DNA of 25,927 bases from Nitrolancea sp040255925 (GTDB taxonomy: Bacteria > Chloroflexota > Chloroflexia > Thermomicrobiales > Thermomicrobiaceae), in the NCBI GenBank assembly GCA_040255925.1, contig JBDZVX010000025.1, forward strand, positions 1 to 25,927, given 5' to 3'. Of the stretch, positions 6,600 to 15,241 are shown in pieces. The notes beneath the pieces are model-generated. The model searched no databases. It had not been told where the DNA came from and saw nothing but the letters and a program-made list of their open reading frames with translations. Both the position numbers and the translations under genes were made by a program. Each line of letters begins with the position of its first letter. Position 1 is the first letter of the stretch.

Positions 6600-8684
6600 T
6601 CATTTCATCAGGTGATAGGGGACACTCGTGACGACGATGCCGGGGTGTGTCCAGAGCGTCGTCCGGAGCCGCCAGGCCGTCTGGTTGTGGAGCGGAACTT
6701 CATACAGATGCGCCGGTACGAACTCGGGGACCACGACCGTCATGGTTGCCGTGTCTCGCTGGCTATGGAGTTGCTCGATGTAGTTGACCAGAGGGCCGAC
6801 GAGTTCCCGATAGGGTGATTCGATGAGGACGAGCGGCAAGCGCATTCCGGCCTCTCCCCAACGCTGGCGGAGGAGTTCGGCGTCCTCGGAATCATAGGCC
6901 ACATGAACGACGGTAACGTCGTTGGAGATCCCCTGGGCGTAGTCGATCGCCCGGACGGCTGCCTGGTTGAGTGAGTCGATCGGAACGACGACCGTTGATC
7001 CTTGCGCCCAGGTGACCGGGCGATTATTCACTTTCTCCGCATCGACCCGAAGCTGTGCCGCGACGTTATCGTAGTGCCGGCGGATCTTCAGGAGTTGCCA
7101 GATAATCAACGGCACCAACACCATGACGATCCAGGCACCGGACAGGAACTTGGAAATGGCGATGACCACTGCGGCCGCGCCGGTCATCGCCGCGCCCAGG
7201 CCATTGATAAGCATGCTGTTTTGCCAGCCTCGCTCACGTGAGCGCCACCAGTGGACGACCATTCCGGACTGGGCCAACGTAAAGGCGGTGAAGACGCCGA
7301 CGGCGTAGAGCGGGATCAGGGCATCGACGCTGCCGCGGAAGATCACCTCCAGGAGCGCCGCCAGGACCGCCAGCACAATAATGCCGGTGGTGAAGGCCAG
7401 CCGCTCACCCCGGAAGAGGAACTGGTGGGGGAAGTAACGATCCTGGGCCAGGATCGCCGCCAGCCGGGGGAAGCCGGCGAAGCTTGTGTTGGCCGCCAGC
7501 ACAAGGATAAGCATGGTCGCAAACTGCACCACGTAAAAATACCAACCCTCGCCGACCAGCAAGCGCGTCACCATACTCAGCACGGTCGCCTGCTCGTCGG
7601 GGTCTGGGATCACGGCCATGTGGGTGGCCAGAAAGGAGATACCTGAAAACAGGATTGCCAGAATAGCGCCCATCCAAAACAACGTAACACGGGCGTTCCG
7701 GATCGCCGGCGGCTGGAAGACGGGCACGCTGTTGGAAATCGCCTCCATTCCGGTCAACGCGCTGAGGCCGGAGGAGAAGGCGCGGAGAAGCAGGAAGAGT
7801 GAGACCGCCTGCACCCCGTGATACGAGGTGACCCAATCGGGTGGGGGAGAAAAGGCCGGCAGGGTACCGTTCGTATACTTCCAGAGCCCGATAGCGATCA
7901 CGCCGAAGATCGAGATGATAAATATATACGTCGGAGCAGCGAAGATCGTGCCGGCCTCGCGGATGCCTCGCAGGTTTCCGATGGTTAAGACCGCGATAGC
8001 TAAGATCGCTAGTTCAACCCGGTAGGGGAAAAGCGAGGGGAAGGCCGAGGTAATCGCCGCAATACCCGCGGCCGTGGAGACCGCGACGGTTAGCGTGTAA
8101 TCGATCAGCAGAGAGGCGGCCGCGACGAGACCGGGGATCTGCCCAAGGTTCTCGCTGGCCACGGCGTAGCTTCCGCCGCCCTTCGGGTAGCCCTTGATAA
8201 CCTGGCTGTAGGAAATGACCACGGTGAACAGGACGACGAGGACGGCGATTGATACGGGAATGGTGAAACTGATCGCAGCGATGCCGGCTAGGACGAGAAT
8301 GGTCATCAGCGCTTCGGTGCCGTATGCGACGGAGGATAGGGCATCCGAGCTGAGGATTGGAAGTGCCTTGATCTTGCTCAAGCGCTCGTTGGCGGATTCG
8401 GCGCTTTCCAGCGGACGGCCAATCAGTACCCGGCGGAGACGCCGGTACTCCCGACCGACGCGTGTCTGCGGCTCGGTCGGTTCGTGGAGCTTGACATATC
8501 GTTCTTGCTGGATGTTGGGGAGATCGGACGAGCGGACGACACGGACGTAGCGGTCACCGGGCCGCCGGCCGCGGATAGTCGATTGTACGGGTTCCCCAAG
8601 CTCAGCGGAAATTCCGCGATCCGGTTGACTATCCTGCCGTTCCGTGTCCACACCCTCCCGAAGAGCCAGTCCATGAGCGTGCAT
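6600..8684 (-). CDS. kimA: KimA-type potassium importer (APC/KUP superfamily permease)
   Basis: A 694-residue membrane transporter closely resembling Bacillus KimA (YdaO), a proton-coupled high-affinity potassium importer inhibited by c-di-AMP. Matching landmarks in order are RRVLIGRPLE, SSDALSSVAYGTE at the first helix, GYPKGGGSYAVASENLG, LLIDYTLTVAVS, LRAFSSGLSALTGMEAISN, LVLAANTSFAGFPRLA and LIPLYAVGVFTAFTLAQSGM; about a dozen hydrophobic helices are visible. The cytoplasmic C-terminal domain starts near residue 560 (STVVVPIDSLNQAA) and the protein ends with VPLHNQTAWRLR and SVPYHLMK, like KimA. An N-terminal extension of about 80 charged residues has no equivalent in Bacillus KimA; either it is real or translation starts later, but no better start with a ribosome binding site was seen. 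No other potassium genes are adjacent. Confidence 0.9.
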   Translation of the reverse strand: MHAHGLALREGVDTERQDSQPDRGISAELGEPVQSTIRGRRPGDRYVRVVRSSDLPNIQQERYVKLHEPTEPQTRVGREYRRLRRVLIGRPLESAESANERLSKIKALPILSSDALSSVAYGTEALMTILVLAGIAAISFTIPVSIAVLVVLFTVVISYSQVIKGYPKGGGSYAVASENLGQIPGLVAAASLLIDYTLTVAVSTAAGIAAITSAFPSLFPYRVELAILAIAVLTIGNLRGIREAGTIFAAPTYIFIISIFGVIAIGLWKYTNGTLPAFSPPPDWVTSYHGVQAVSLFLLLRAFSSGLSALTGMEAISNSVPVFQPPAIRNARVTLFWMGAILAILFSGISFLATHMAVIPDPDEQATVLSMVTRLLVGEGWYFYVVQFATMLILVLAANTSFAGFPRLAAILAQDRYFPHQFLFRGERLAFTTGIIVLAVLAALLEVIFRGSVDALIPLYAVGVFTAFTLAQSGMVVHWWRSRERGWQNSMLINGLGAAMTGAAAVVIAISKFLSGAWIVMVLVPLIIWQLLKIRRHYDNVAAQLRVDAEKVNNRPVTWAQGSTVVVPIDSLNQAAVRAIDYAQGISNDVTVVHVAYDSEDAELLRQRWGEAGMRLPLVLIESPYRELVGPLVNYIEQLHSQRDTATMTVVVPEFVPAHLYEVPLHNQTAWRLRTTLWTHPGIVVTSVPYHLMK

Positions 8685-8701
8685 GCAGCAGCGCGCCGTC
8701 T

Positions 8702-8729
8702 ATTCTACAGATTGACCTCGCGCACGCAA
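8702..8729 (-). promoter_or_regulatory. Candidate promoter of the KimA gene
   Basis: Read on the minus strand, TTGCGT (8724-8729) is followed after 16 bases by TAGAAT (8702-8707), a good -10 match. The predicted transcript would start about 11 bases before the ATG at 8684. That leaves no room for a leader RNA, so a c-di-AMP riboswitch of the kind that controls some kimA genes is not supported with this promoter. Confidence 0.4.
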
Positions 8730-8970
8730 GCGCTCCAAAGCGGTTTTGACGTCGAAACGCCGTGAGGGCGGCGAGCGATGTCGCCCGCTTGGAATCGTGA
8801 ACGCTTAGAGGATAGGGTATCCAGCCAGCGTCGTGGCCAATGGCCTGTTCTTGGCTGCGTCGAACGTCCGTTGGTAGGAAGCCTGCTTTCCCGTACGTTT
8901 GACATTCTTCCGCATGAGACCAGCCCCTGGATGGGCCAGGACGGACGGAAGCGTTGTCCTACATCGCGGG

Positions 8971-9621
8971 TCAGACCGCGTGCCAGTCCTCTTCACGAAG
9001 CACGCTCGGATCGACATCGGGCCGGTTAATCAAGTTGACCACATCCTTGACGCCGGGCACATGCCGCGTTCGTTCGACGATCTCGTTCGCCAGGTTCTGG
9101 TCTTCGACATGGCCCCGGAGATAGACAACCTGATCGACGGTGTTCACGTTGATTTGCCCTTGCGGGAATCTCGGATCCCGAAAGACGATGCTCATTACAC
9201 GGTCGGTGATGAATTGGCTCTCATCCGGGATCGACTCTTTCTGGTGGGGGATCATCTCCTTCGCGCGGTGGTAGGCTCCAGTCGCGAAGCCCGATAGGTA
9301 ATCCGCTTTCCGTGGGATGGTAGTGGTTGTGGTCTCACCAGCCAGATGGGCGAAATGTGCGAATTTATCGCGAATCAACGCCCGGCGGCGCGCTCCCGCG
9401 GCCGGGTCAAGCAAGAACATGAGCGCGGCTCCGAGCGCCGATCCTAAAAGGAGCCCCTGGCGGAGCCACCTCCGCCGTGGCGTACTGATCGAGATCATGC
9501 CCAGACCGCGCCGTCTGCCGATCATCGTCATCATCGCTTTCCGTCCGCCTGGCGTGCCGGTCAACATACTTCCGTCACGAGATCGTCTGCCTAAGCGCAT
9601 TCCTGGCATCGTATTTTCCAT
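8971..9621 (-). CDS. Membrane-anchored BON-domain protein
   Basis: The C-terminal half carries a BON domain: FITDRVMSIVFRDPRF, then INVNTVDQVVYLRGHVEDQ and NEIVERTRHVPGVKDVVNLI, the alternating pattern of this putative phospholipid-binding module. Before it is one hydrophobic helix (RQGLLLGSALGAALMFLLD) followed by a basic stretch, DPAAGARRRALIRDK. This hydrophobic anchor plus DP-x-x-G-x-RRR is common in small envelope proteins. BON proteins are usually exported or envelope-associated and often stress-linked. The start is uncertain: ATG 9621 or 9609 lie close to GGAGG, a further ATG cluster lies near 9530, and the frame is open back to 9951 with low-quality sequence. The gene precedes the KimA gene on the same strand, with a 286-base gap. 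Confidence 0.8.
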   Translation of the reverse strand: MENTMPGMRLGRRSRDGSMLTGTPGGRKAMMTMIGRRRGLGMISISTPRRRWLRQGLLLGSALGAALMFLLDPAAGARRRALIRDKFAHFAHLAGETTTTTIPRKADYLSGFATGAYHRAKEMIPHQKESIPDESQFITDRVMSIVFRDPRFPQGQINVNTVDQVVYLRGHVEDQNLANEIVERTRHVPGVKDVVNLINRPDVDPSVLREEDWHAV

Positions 9622-10200
9622 CCCTCCGTGTCGCGTCATCGTGGCGGCGGATGTCCCTTGTTCGCCTCTCCGGTGTCGAACCTGCTGTTCCTCCAGCCTA
9701 GAGAATTCCGCAATCGATGTGCCAGTCCGGCTGAAAATCCGGCGATCCGGTATTGCCCCGGCGACAACGTCGGCGTACGGTCCAGCCCTGTCTCTGGACC
9801 AGTTAAGAACCCTCTCCAGCGCACTTCCATGGTTTAAATCCCTGCGCCCGGCGACGCAAACGGTGTTGGGCGATCGCGCCATTGGGAATCGTGGATACCG
9901 TGAAGGGGCAGCGGATTGCTCTGCTTTCACCGTTACGGGAACGGGTACCACCTCAGCAGTGTGGAGGGATCGGGCGAATCGTTGGCGTGTTAGGCGAGGA
10001 TTTCATCCACCGGAGTATCGCGTGACGCCAGCGGCTCGAGCGGTATTTCAAGCGCTCAGACGATGATGGACGGGTATGATGCGGCCTACATGCAAGACAG
10101 CGCCGTTCTTGGCCAGTCGAGCGCGAACATCCACACTCAACCGTCCCCGAACGTTTAGGATTCCGTCGAGGTTGGACACCCTGTCTGAGCGCGCCGGGAG
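9622..10200. other. Intergenic stretch without a convincing gene
   Basis: About 580 bases between the debranching-enzyme stop and the BON gene hold no recognisable product. Open frames exist on both strands, including one continuing upstream of the BON gene, but their translations are low-complexity Arg/Ser/Pro-rich sequence without ribosome binding sites. No hairpin, repeat or RNA gene was identified by eye. Confidence 0.5.
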
Positions 10201-12459
10201 TTACTCCTGGTTCTTGAACGCGTCTTGGGGAACCGAAACAGCTTCCGCCTTAGGGCGTCCAACGAGGGTAACCTGAATATCATCTCCAGCGTTGTGACTC
10301 AGTTCTACGTCCTTACCATGCCCCCGTACGGTCAGGTCCAGCGTTCGATCGGCGAACCGGAGTCGCCTAATTTGGACTTCCTGCAGCCAGTCCGGAAGGT
10401 AGGGACGCAGTTCCAGCCGCCGGTTCGCGGCATCGGGCTCGATCCCTAGAATTGCTTCAAGCATGAACGGGATGGCACCGGCCGCCCAGGACTGTGGGCT
10501 ACAACTGACTGGGTAGGAGATTGGGATCGTGTATCGCTCGAACTCGCGGCTGAATCCACAGAAGAGTTCCGGCAACCGGTTGTATTTGAAGTGTTTGGCA
10601 GCGTCCAGCATGTCGGTAACGACGCGGTCGGCCTCTTTCTCGAATCCGTAGCGCCGGAACCCGGCCACGATCATGCTGTTATCGTGGGGCCAGACGCTCC
10701 CATTATGGTAGCTCATGGGATTGTAGTGTGGCATGGTGGTACTGAGCGTACGAATTCCCCATCCGGAGTACATGTCCTCCGCGCAAAGTCGTTGTATGAC
10801 CGCTGGCGCCCGTTCCGGTGAGATTATGCCGCTGTAGAGGGCATGACCGGGATTGGAACTGATCGCGGGAACCAGGCGCGTGCTCCCATCAATGGCCTGC
10901 CCATAGAATTGGATTTCGTCGCTCCAGAACCGCGCCTCAAAGCGCTGGCGGAGATCCTCGGCCTGGCGGCGCATCTCCTCTGCTCGCATTGGGTTGCCAT
11001 AGCGGTCCAGTATCCCAGCCAATAGTTGCTTCGCTTGATAGACGTACCCTTGCACTTCCACCAGAGCAATTGGGGTCGCGATCGGCGAGTGATCAGGGAA
11101 CTGCAAGGAATTGTCGCTGTCTTTCCATCCCTGGTTGGTCAGCCCGCGCTGCGATATTCCATGACTGCCGTAGTCGCTGAATCCGTCACCATCGGTATCG
11201 CTATACCGGTCGATCCAGTTGAGCGCGCTCTCGACGTAGGGAAGAAACTCATCGAAGAGCTCCTGGCTCCCCACCCATGACATCAGTTCACAAAAGAGGG
11301 TGATAAAGAGCGGCGTCGCATCCACTGTCCCATAGTAGGGGACGTGTGGAATTTCGCCGAGCCGGGCCATCTCCCCGAATCGCTGTTCGTGGAGGATCTT
11401 GCCGGGCTGGGATTCCGTCCAAGTATCAACGTGCGTGCCCTGATGCCGGGCAAGGAAGCGAAGCGTCTCGATCGACAGATCGGGTGAAAACATCAGTGTC
11501 TGGAGGGACGTGATGATGCTGTCGCGGCCGAACGGCGCGACATACCAAGGAATTCCGGCGGCAACCAGCCGGCCGCCGGGGAAGGGGGTGATGAGCGTCC
11601 GGAGATCGCGCAGGCTCCGGTCGAGCACCGCGTTGAAGAGGTCGTTGCTGGTCGTGACGCCGGCGAAACGCTCGACCGTTGGCGCTTCGTAATCCGGGGT
11701 GAGTTTGTAGCGATCCCCGGTGTTTCCGTTCTCTTGGATCAGGCTGCCGGGACTGAGATGCAGTTCAATCCGAGTCCCTTGCTCGGGGCTGAGTGAGACA
11801 CGGAAGAGTACGACGGCGCGCGGCGATCGTTCGGTCCGCCTGGCGCGAACGACCCGGTCGTAGCCGGGAAGGAGCGTGCGCATTTCCTCGAGTTCGGAGG
11901 TGTAGGCGGCTCCAGCCTCGATCGTGATCGCATCCGGAGGCCGGTTAAACTTGATGATCGTCTCTTGCACGGCGCCGTCTGGCGCGCGGTAGCCAAGGAT
12001 GAGCCGGTCCTCAATTGGCCGTGGGAGGAGTATCCGCCCTTGCTTGGCTCGCCGGAATCCCCGGACGTCGAAAATATCACGGTAGTCGGCGCCAAAAGTG
12101 AGCTCCAGGTCTACCGTGACCGGGAAGTCGTTGAAGTTATGGAAATCGAGCTGTTCGAGAACGCCTTGATCGACCACGAGGCGGTACCGGCGGAGGCTGA
12201 CGGATTGTGGTAACAGATCTCGGCCTTCGGACACCTGAAGGCAAGGGTTGGCGAATTGGATGATCGCCGCGACGTTATACTCCGCGGAGGAATCGAGCAT
12301 CTCGGGAACTTCACCGTTGAGCGTGAGATGAAAGTCACTCAAGAACCGGGTATCCCGGAAATAGATGCCGGCACCCGGAGTTCCCCGCCCAATATCACCA
12401 CGCTCGTCGCTAACGACAAAGATCCCAGCTTGTTTCAAAACCATGGTTGACGTGCGCAT
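10201..12459 (-). CDS. Amylo-alpha-1,6-glucosidase / glycogen debranching-type protein (GDE_N_bis + alpha/alpha barrel)
   Basis: A 752-residue protein with the GDE_N_bis N-terminal beta domain followed by an (alpha/alpha)6 glycosidase barrel and a short C-terminal beta domain. N-terminal landmarks are GAGIYFRDTRFLSDFHLTLNG and QLDFHNFNDFPVTVDLEL, the former broken here as GAGIYFRDTRFLS plus DFHLTLNG. Barrel motifs include GIPWYVAPFGRDSIITSLQ, DGFSDYGSHG, NQGWKDSDNS, SYHNGSVWPHDNSMIVAG and PELFCGFSRE, which fit amylo-alpha-1,6-glucosidases and related GH63-like enzymes. The family hydrolyses alpha-1,6 branch linkages or related glucosides; no signal peptide is visible, so it is probably cytoplasmic. 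No glycogen synthase, phosphorylase or trehalose gene lies in the window, so the pathway is uncertain. The start ATG has GGGAG 4 bases upstream; an alternative ATG lies five codons later. Confidence 0.9.
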   Translation of the reverse strand: MRTSTMVLKQAGIFVVSDERGDIGRGTPGAGIYFRDTRFLSDFHLTLNGEVPEMLDSSAEYNVAAIIQFANPCLQVSEGRDLLPQSVSLRRYRLVVDQGVLEQLDFHNFNDFPVTVDLELTFGADYRDIFDVRGFRRAKQGRILLPRPIEDRLILGYRAPDGAVQETIIKFNRPPDAITIEAGAAYTSELEEMRTLLPGYDRVVRARRTERSPRAVVLFRVSLSPEQGTRIELHLSPGSLIQENGNTGDRYKLTPDYEAPTVERFAGVTTSNDLFNAVLDRSLRDLRTLITPFPGGRLVAAGIPWYVAPFGRDSIITSLQTLMFSPDLSIETLRFLARHQGTHVDTWTESQPGKILHEQRFGEMARLGEIPHVPYYGTVDATPLFITLFCELMSWVGSQELFDEFLPYVESALNWIDRYSDTDGDGFSDYGSHGISQRGLTNQGWKDSDNSLQFPDHSPIATPIALVEVQGYVYQAKQLLAGILDRYGNPMRAEEMRRQAEDLRQRFEARFWSDEIQFYGQAIDGSTRLVPAISSNPGHALYSGIISPERAPAVIQRLCAEDMYSGWGIRTLSTTMPHYNPMSYHNGSVWPHDNSMIVAGFRRYGFEKEADRVVTDMLDAAKHFKYNRLPELFCGFSREFERYTIPISYPVSCSPQSWAAGAIPFMLEAILGIEPDAANRRLELRPYLPDWLQEVQIRRLRFADRTLDLTVRGHGKDVELSHNAGDDIQVTLVGRPKAEAVSVPQDAFKNQE

Positions 12460-12569
12460 GCTACTCCCGACTTTGAGGCGATAGACAGCTGATAGTCAGA
12501 TAACGATGGGTCAAGGAGTTCGGATGCACATCGCCGTGACCATCGGCACGTTCCTGCCCATCCTGGGTC

Positions 12570-12839
12570 TCACGCTTCCGGCTGGAGGGGTGCCTGTGTC
12601 CGGGTGTATACGGTGCCGGCAACATGATGCCTGAGTTCTTCCAGTGAGAGCCACGTTTCCGCCTCAATGCGGCACCATCCGTCACAACCAATTATCGCAT
12701 CAATAAGCGCTGGATCGAGAGTCGTAACGCTCAAACTGCCGGTATTTGTGAAAAACACGCTACAATTTCCATCTTCGTCTCGCACGAGGAAGGTACCAGG
12801 CCGGGTCACCGACCAAGCACAAACACAGTAGCGTGGCAT
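12570..12839 (-). CDS. Small hypothetical protein with several Cys and Trp residues
   Basis: An 89-residue protein beginning MPRYCVCAWSV and containing FLVRDEDGNCSVFF, IIGCDGWCRIEAETWLSLEEL. I do not recognise a family. The strong ribosome binding site AGGAGG, 5 bases before the ATG, is the best evidence that the gene is real. Five cysteines (two as CVC, one in GNCS, two in CDGWC) could bind metal or form disulfides, but the spacing fits no standard zinc finger. It sits 110 bases upstream of the debranching-enzyme gene on the same strand and may be co-transcribed with it. No membrane helix or signal peptide is seen. Confidence 0.6.
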   Translation of the reverse strand: MPRYCVCAWSVTRPGTFLVRDEDGNCSVFFTNTGSLSVTTLDPALIDAIIGCDGWCRIEAETWLSLEELRHHVAGTVYTRTQAPLQPEA

Positions 12840-13063
12840 TGACTCCTCCTCTCGACATAAGTCGGCAAAGAAGAAAGGTTCGATCTATCCGGGTGACCCT
12901 GGTCCCTCTCAACGTTAGGCATTTCCGGACGTAGCACATACCAGACCCACGGCCACCTACAGTTGCAATCTCGGAAAGTAAAGTCGGATCACGGGAAACA
13001 AACGATCAACTCGGAGTTAACCATAACAGCGGTTGAAGCGGGTGGCAAGCCTCGGCGATCTCA

Positions 13064-13915
13064 TCAGGAAAAGGAATGCCGTGGGTCGGGATGCGCGGGA
13101 CACGGATGGGCGACGGTATCCCTTCCATCCAACCGGAGCTGCCACACGCGAACGAGGGCCTCAAGGATGATCCGGGCTGACATCTTGGATTGCCCGGCGC
13201 GCAGCTCTTCGAACTGGATCGGAATCTCGATGATACGGTATCCGGCCTGGTGAGCGCGAAACGTGAGTTCGATCTGGAACGCATAGCCGGTGGAGTGGAT
13301 CGTATCCAGATCCAACGCTTCCAAGACCGACCGGCGAAAGCACTTGAAGCCACCGGTTAGGTCCCGGTAGGGCAGTGCGAGCACGAGACGGGCGTGGATG
13401 GAAACCTCTTTGCTGATCGCTTGCCGCAACGGCGACAAGTTGACCGTGCTACCGCCCTGGGCATATCGAGAGCCGAGCACAAGGTCTGCGTGAGCGGTCG
13501 CATCGATCCGTCCCGATAGCCGCGCTGGATGGTGAGAGAAATCGGCATCCATCTCGCAAATCAAATCGTACTCGTGATCCAACGCCCAGCGGAATCCGGC
13601 CAAATAGGCGGTTCACAGACCGAGCTTCGCCTCGCGCCGCATCAAGAAAACACGGCTGCTGGACCGCCCGGCGATATCCTCAACGAGCGCAGCGGTACCA
13701 TCCGGTGAGTTATCGTCGACAACCAACACGTCACACGGGGAATCCTGAATGATGGCTGGGAGCAATGCTGAGAGGTTCGCGCGCTCATTGTAGGTGGGGA
13801 CAATCACGACCGTTTTGCGTATCGCTTGGGGGAATCGACGTTGGGCGATCAACCGCTGACCCTTTCTGCTTCCAATGCACATGACGTGTGGCGTGGGTGT
13901 GCGACACCTTCCCAT
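13064..13915 (-). pseudogene. Glycosyltransferase family 2 (polyprenol-phosphate mannosyltransferase-like), interrupted by in-frame TGA
   Basis: Two consecutive segments in the same frame form one GT2 enzyme of the DPM1/polyprenol-phosphate-sugar type. The first (13613-13915) has VVIVPTYNERANL and VLVVDDNSPDGT; the second (from 13612 down to 13064) has TAYLAGFRWALDH, the DxD-type CEMDADFSHHP, LVLGSRYAQGG, YRDLTGGFKCFRR, and IPIQFEELRAGQSKMS. They meet at AKLGL-stop-TAYLAGF, where the family has LGLGTAY. The stop codon TGA at 13613-13615 stands where GGA or another Gly codon is expected, so a single base change explains it, with no frameshift. A TTG at 13601-13603 just after it could restart translation but would lack the nucleotide-sugar-binding N-terminus. 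Such enzymes use nucleotide sugars to glycosylate polyprenyl phosphates for wall or protein glycans. Either a genuine nonsense mutation or a sequencing error. Confidence 0.85.
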
Positions 13916-14063
13916 CGCAAATACGCATCCACGTCCGTGCCGCGCGATGATCGTGCGCGGGATACGTCCAACCCGTGATGCGTGGTGTCCTACCGATTGT
14001 CCCCCGTTGGCCGGGAAGCCTACCTGATGGCCGAGGAGCCTTCAACCGGCGCGTGGCCGGAGA

Positions 14064-14705
14064 TCAGCGTCGTGGGGTGTTTCGCCGGAGCTGACGCAAG
14101 AGCAGAGACGTGAGTCCTGATCCCCCGGGTACAAAGCGGATGATCGTCGGCAGCGCCGAAACGAGAATAGCGCCGAGGATAACCGGAAGCAGATAGCGAT
14201 CGATGTCCGGGATGACGTGGCCAAAAAAATACCCGAGCGTCGTGACGCCGATCGTCCACGGGATAGCTCCGACAACGTTGTAGAGCGTGAACCGCGAGTA
14301 CGGCATGCGCCCAGCTCCGGCGACGACCGGGACGAAGGTCCGGGCGATCGGCACGAACCGCGCGAGCACCACTGCTTTTCCGCCGTGGCGGTCGAAGAAT
14401 GCCGAAGCCCGGTGGAGATGCTCCGGGTCGAAGAAGGTCGAGTTCTTCCTGCGGAACAGTGCCGGTCCGGCTTTTACCCCGATGCCATACCCTACGGAAT
14501 TCCCGATCACCGCTGCAATGTAGCATATCGGGAATAAGACCCAAATGTTGAGCTTCTCTTGGGATGCGAGAAAGCCAGCCGTGAAGAGAAGCGTATCGCC
14601 AGGCAAAAAGAATCCAATAAGTAGCCCTGTTTCGGCGAAGATGATGCCGAACATCCCGATGTAGCCGAAGGTCCGGATCAGTTCAAGCGGATCGATATGG
14701 GACAT
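14064..14705 (-). CDS. DedA family membrane protein
   Basis: A 213-residue polytopic membrane protein of the DedA/SNARE-associated (PF09335) family, whose members include undecaprenyl-phosphate and phospholipid flippases. Family motifs are EIIFAETG-like IIFAETGLLIGFFLPGDTLL at 21-40 (acidic Glu25 and the GDT turn) and ARFVPIARTFVPVVAG at 115-130 with the conserved R-x3-P and R122, followed by GAGRMPYSRFTLYNVVGAIPW. The ATG at 14705 is preferred because AGGGAG lies 5 bases upstream; the frame continues to 14810 without support. The gene is on the same strand as the broken glycosyltransferase 148 bases downstream; a shared role in polyprenyl-phosphate metabolism is an attractive but unproven inference. 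Confidence 0.9.
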   Translation of the reverse strand: MSHIDPLELIRTFGYIGMFGIIFAETGLLIGFFLPGDTLLFTAGFLASQEKLNIWVLFPICYIAAVIGNSVGYGIGVKAGPALFRRKNSTFFDPEHLHRASAFFDRHGGKAVVLARFVPIARTFVPVVAGAGRMPYSRFTLYNVVGAIPWTIGVTTLGYFFGHVIPDIDRYLLPVILGAILVSALPTIIRFVPGGSGLTSLLLRQLRRNTPRR

Positions 14706-15105
14706 TTTTGCTCCCTGGTAACCGGGCCGTCCGCGCCGAGGGCGCTGAAGCGAGGTCAATAGCCCAAGCTTAGGACTCGTCGAACATGAGGGGGTGGGGA
14801 AGCCTGTCACGACCCTGACATCCAGTACCCTGCTGGAGAGGCATCACGATAGTTAATGATGCCATCGATTTCCAGCACCCCAATCCCAACCGGAACGTGT
14901 GATGGCGCCGAAGTATAGGGGATTTCAGGGAGGGGGGACAACTCGCCGTGCGTCCCGCTCTCCGGCCACCGAGTGGCGAATCGTCCGGTCGCCCGCTACG
15001 ATTGGACCACGCGCCAAGGACTCATGCGCGAACCGAGAGGGAATCACTGCTCTCCCCGCACGGTGATTTCCGCTCCAGCATGGGAAGTAGCGCTTGCAAG
15101 TAGAC
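14706..15105. other. Intergenic region upstream of the DedA gene
   Basis: About 400 bases without a gene. Two palindromic elements are visible at its DedA-proximal end: TCCAG-N7-CTGGA at 14821-14837 and GGCATCA-N10-TGATGCC at 14840-14863. The rest shows no recognisable RNA or coding signal. The DedA promoter is presumably here, but no consensus pair stands out. Confidence 0.5.
14840..14863. promoter_or_regulatory. Inverted repeat upstream of the DedA gene
   Basis: GGCATCA and TGATGCC form perfect 7-base arms around a 10-base AT-rich centre (CGATAGTTAA). It lies 135-158 bases upstream of the DedA ATG. The arrangement resembles a dimeric regulator's operator, or a weak hairpin; no T-run follows on either strand. 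Confidence 0.35.
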
Positions 15106-15163
15106 TAAAAACAACGGGGCGGTTCATTCGCACCAGCGTACGAAACTAAACCGCCCCGGTTGT
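15106..15163 (-). terminator. Intrinsic terminator after the small coiled-coil gene
   Basis: On the minus strand, ACAACCGGGGCGGTT and AACCGCCCCGTTGT form a stem of 14 pairs with one bulged base, around a loop of about 24 bases, followed immediately by TTTTTA. It begins about 78 bases after the stop at 15242. This is the clearest Rho-independent terminator in the window and probably ends the moaD-like/AOR/coiled-coil transcript. Confidence 0.75.
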
Positions 15164-15241
15164 TGCTCGGTGGGATATCAGCGCGCCCCGGCTCCTACGG
15201 GACTCAGGGCGTGGGGGGTGAGATAGCACCGTTGTTCGTGC

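Noticed and set aside
8685..8970. A c-di-AMP (ydaO/yuaA) riboswitch before the KimA gene
   Set aside because: KimA genes in Firmicutes often have one, but I saw no matching conserved core, and the best promoter gives a leader of only about 11 bases.
9317..10066. A 249-codon open frame on the plus strand
   Set aside because: It is antisense to the BON-domain gene and its upstream region, with an Arg/Pro/Ser-rich product and no recognisable motif.
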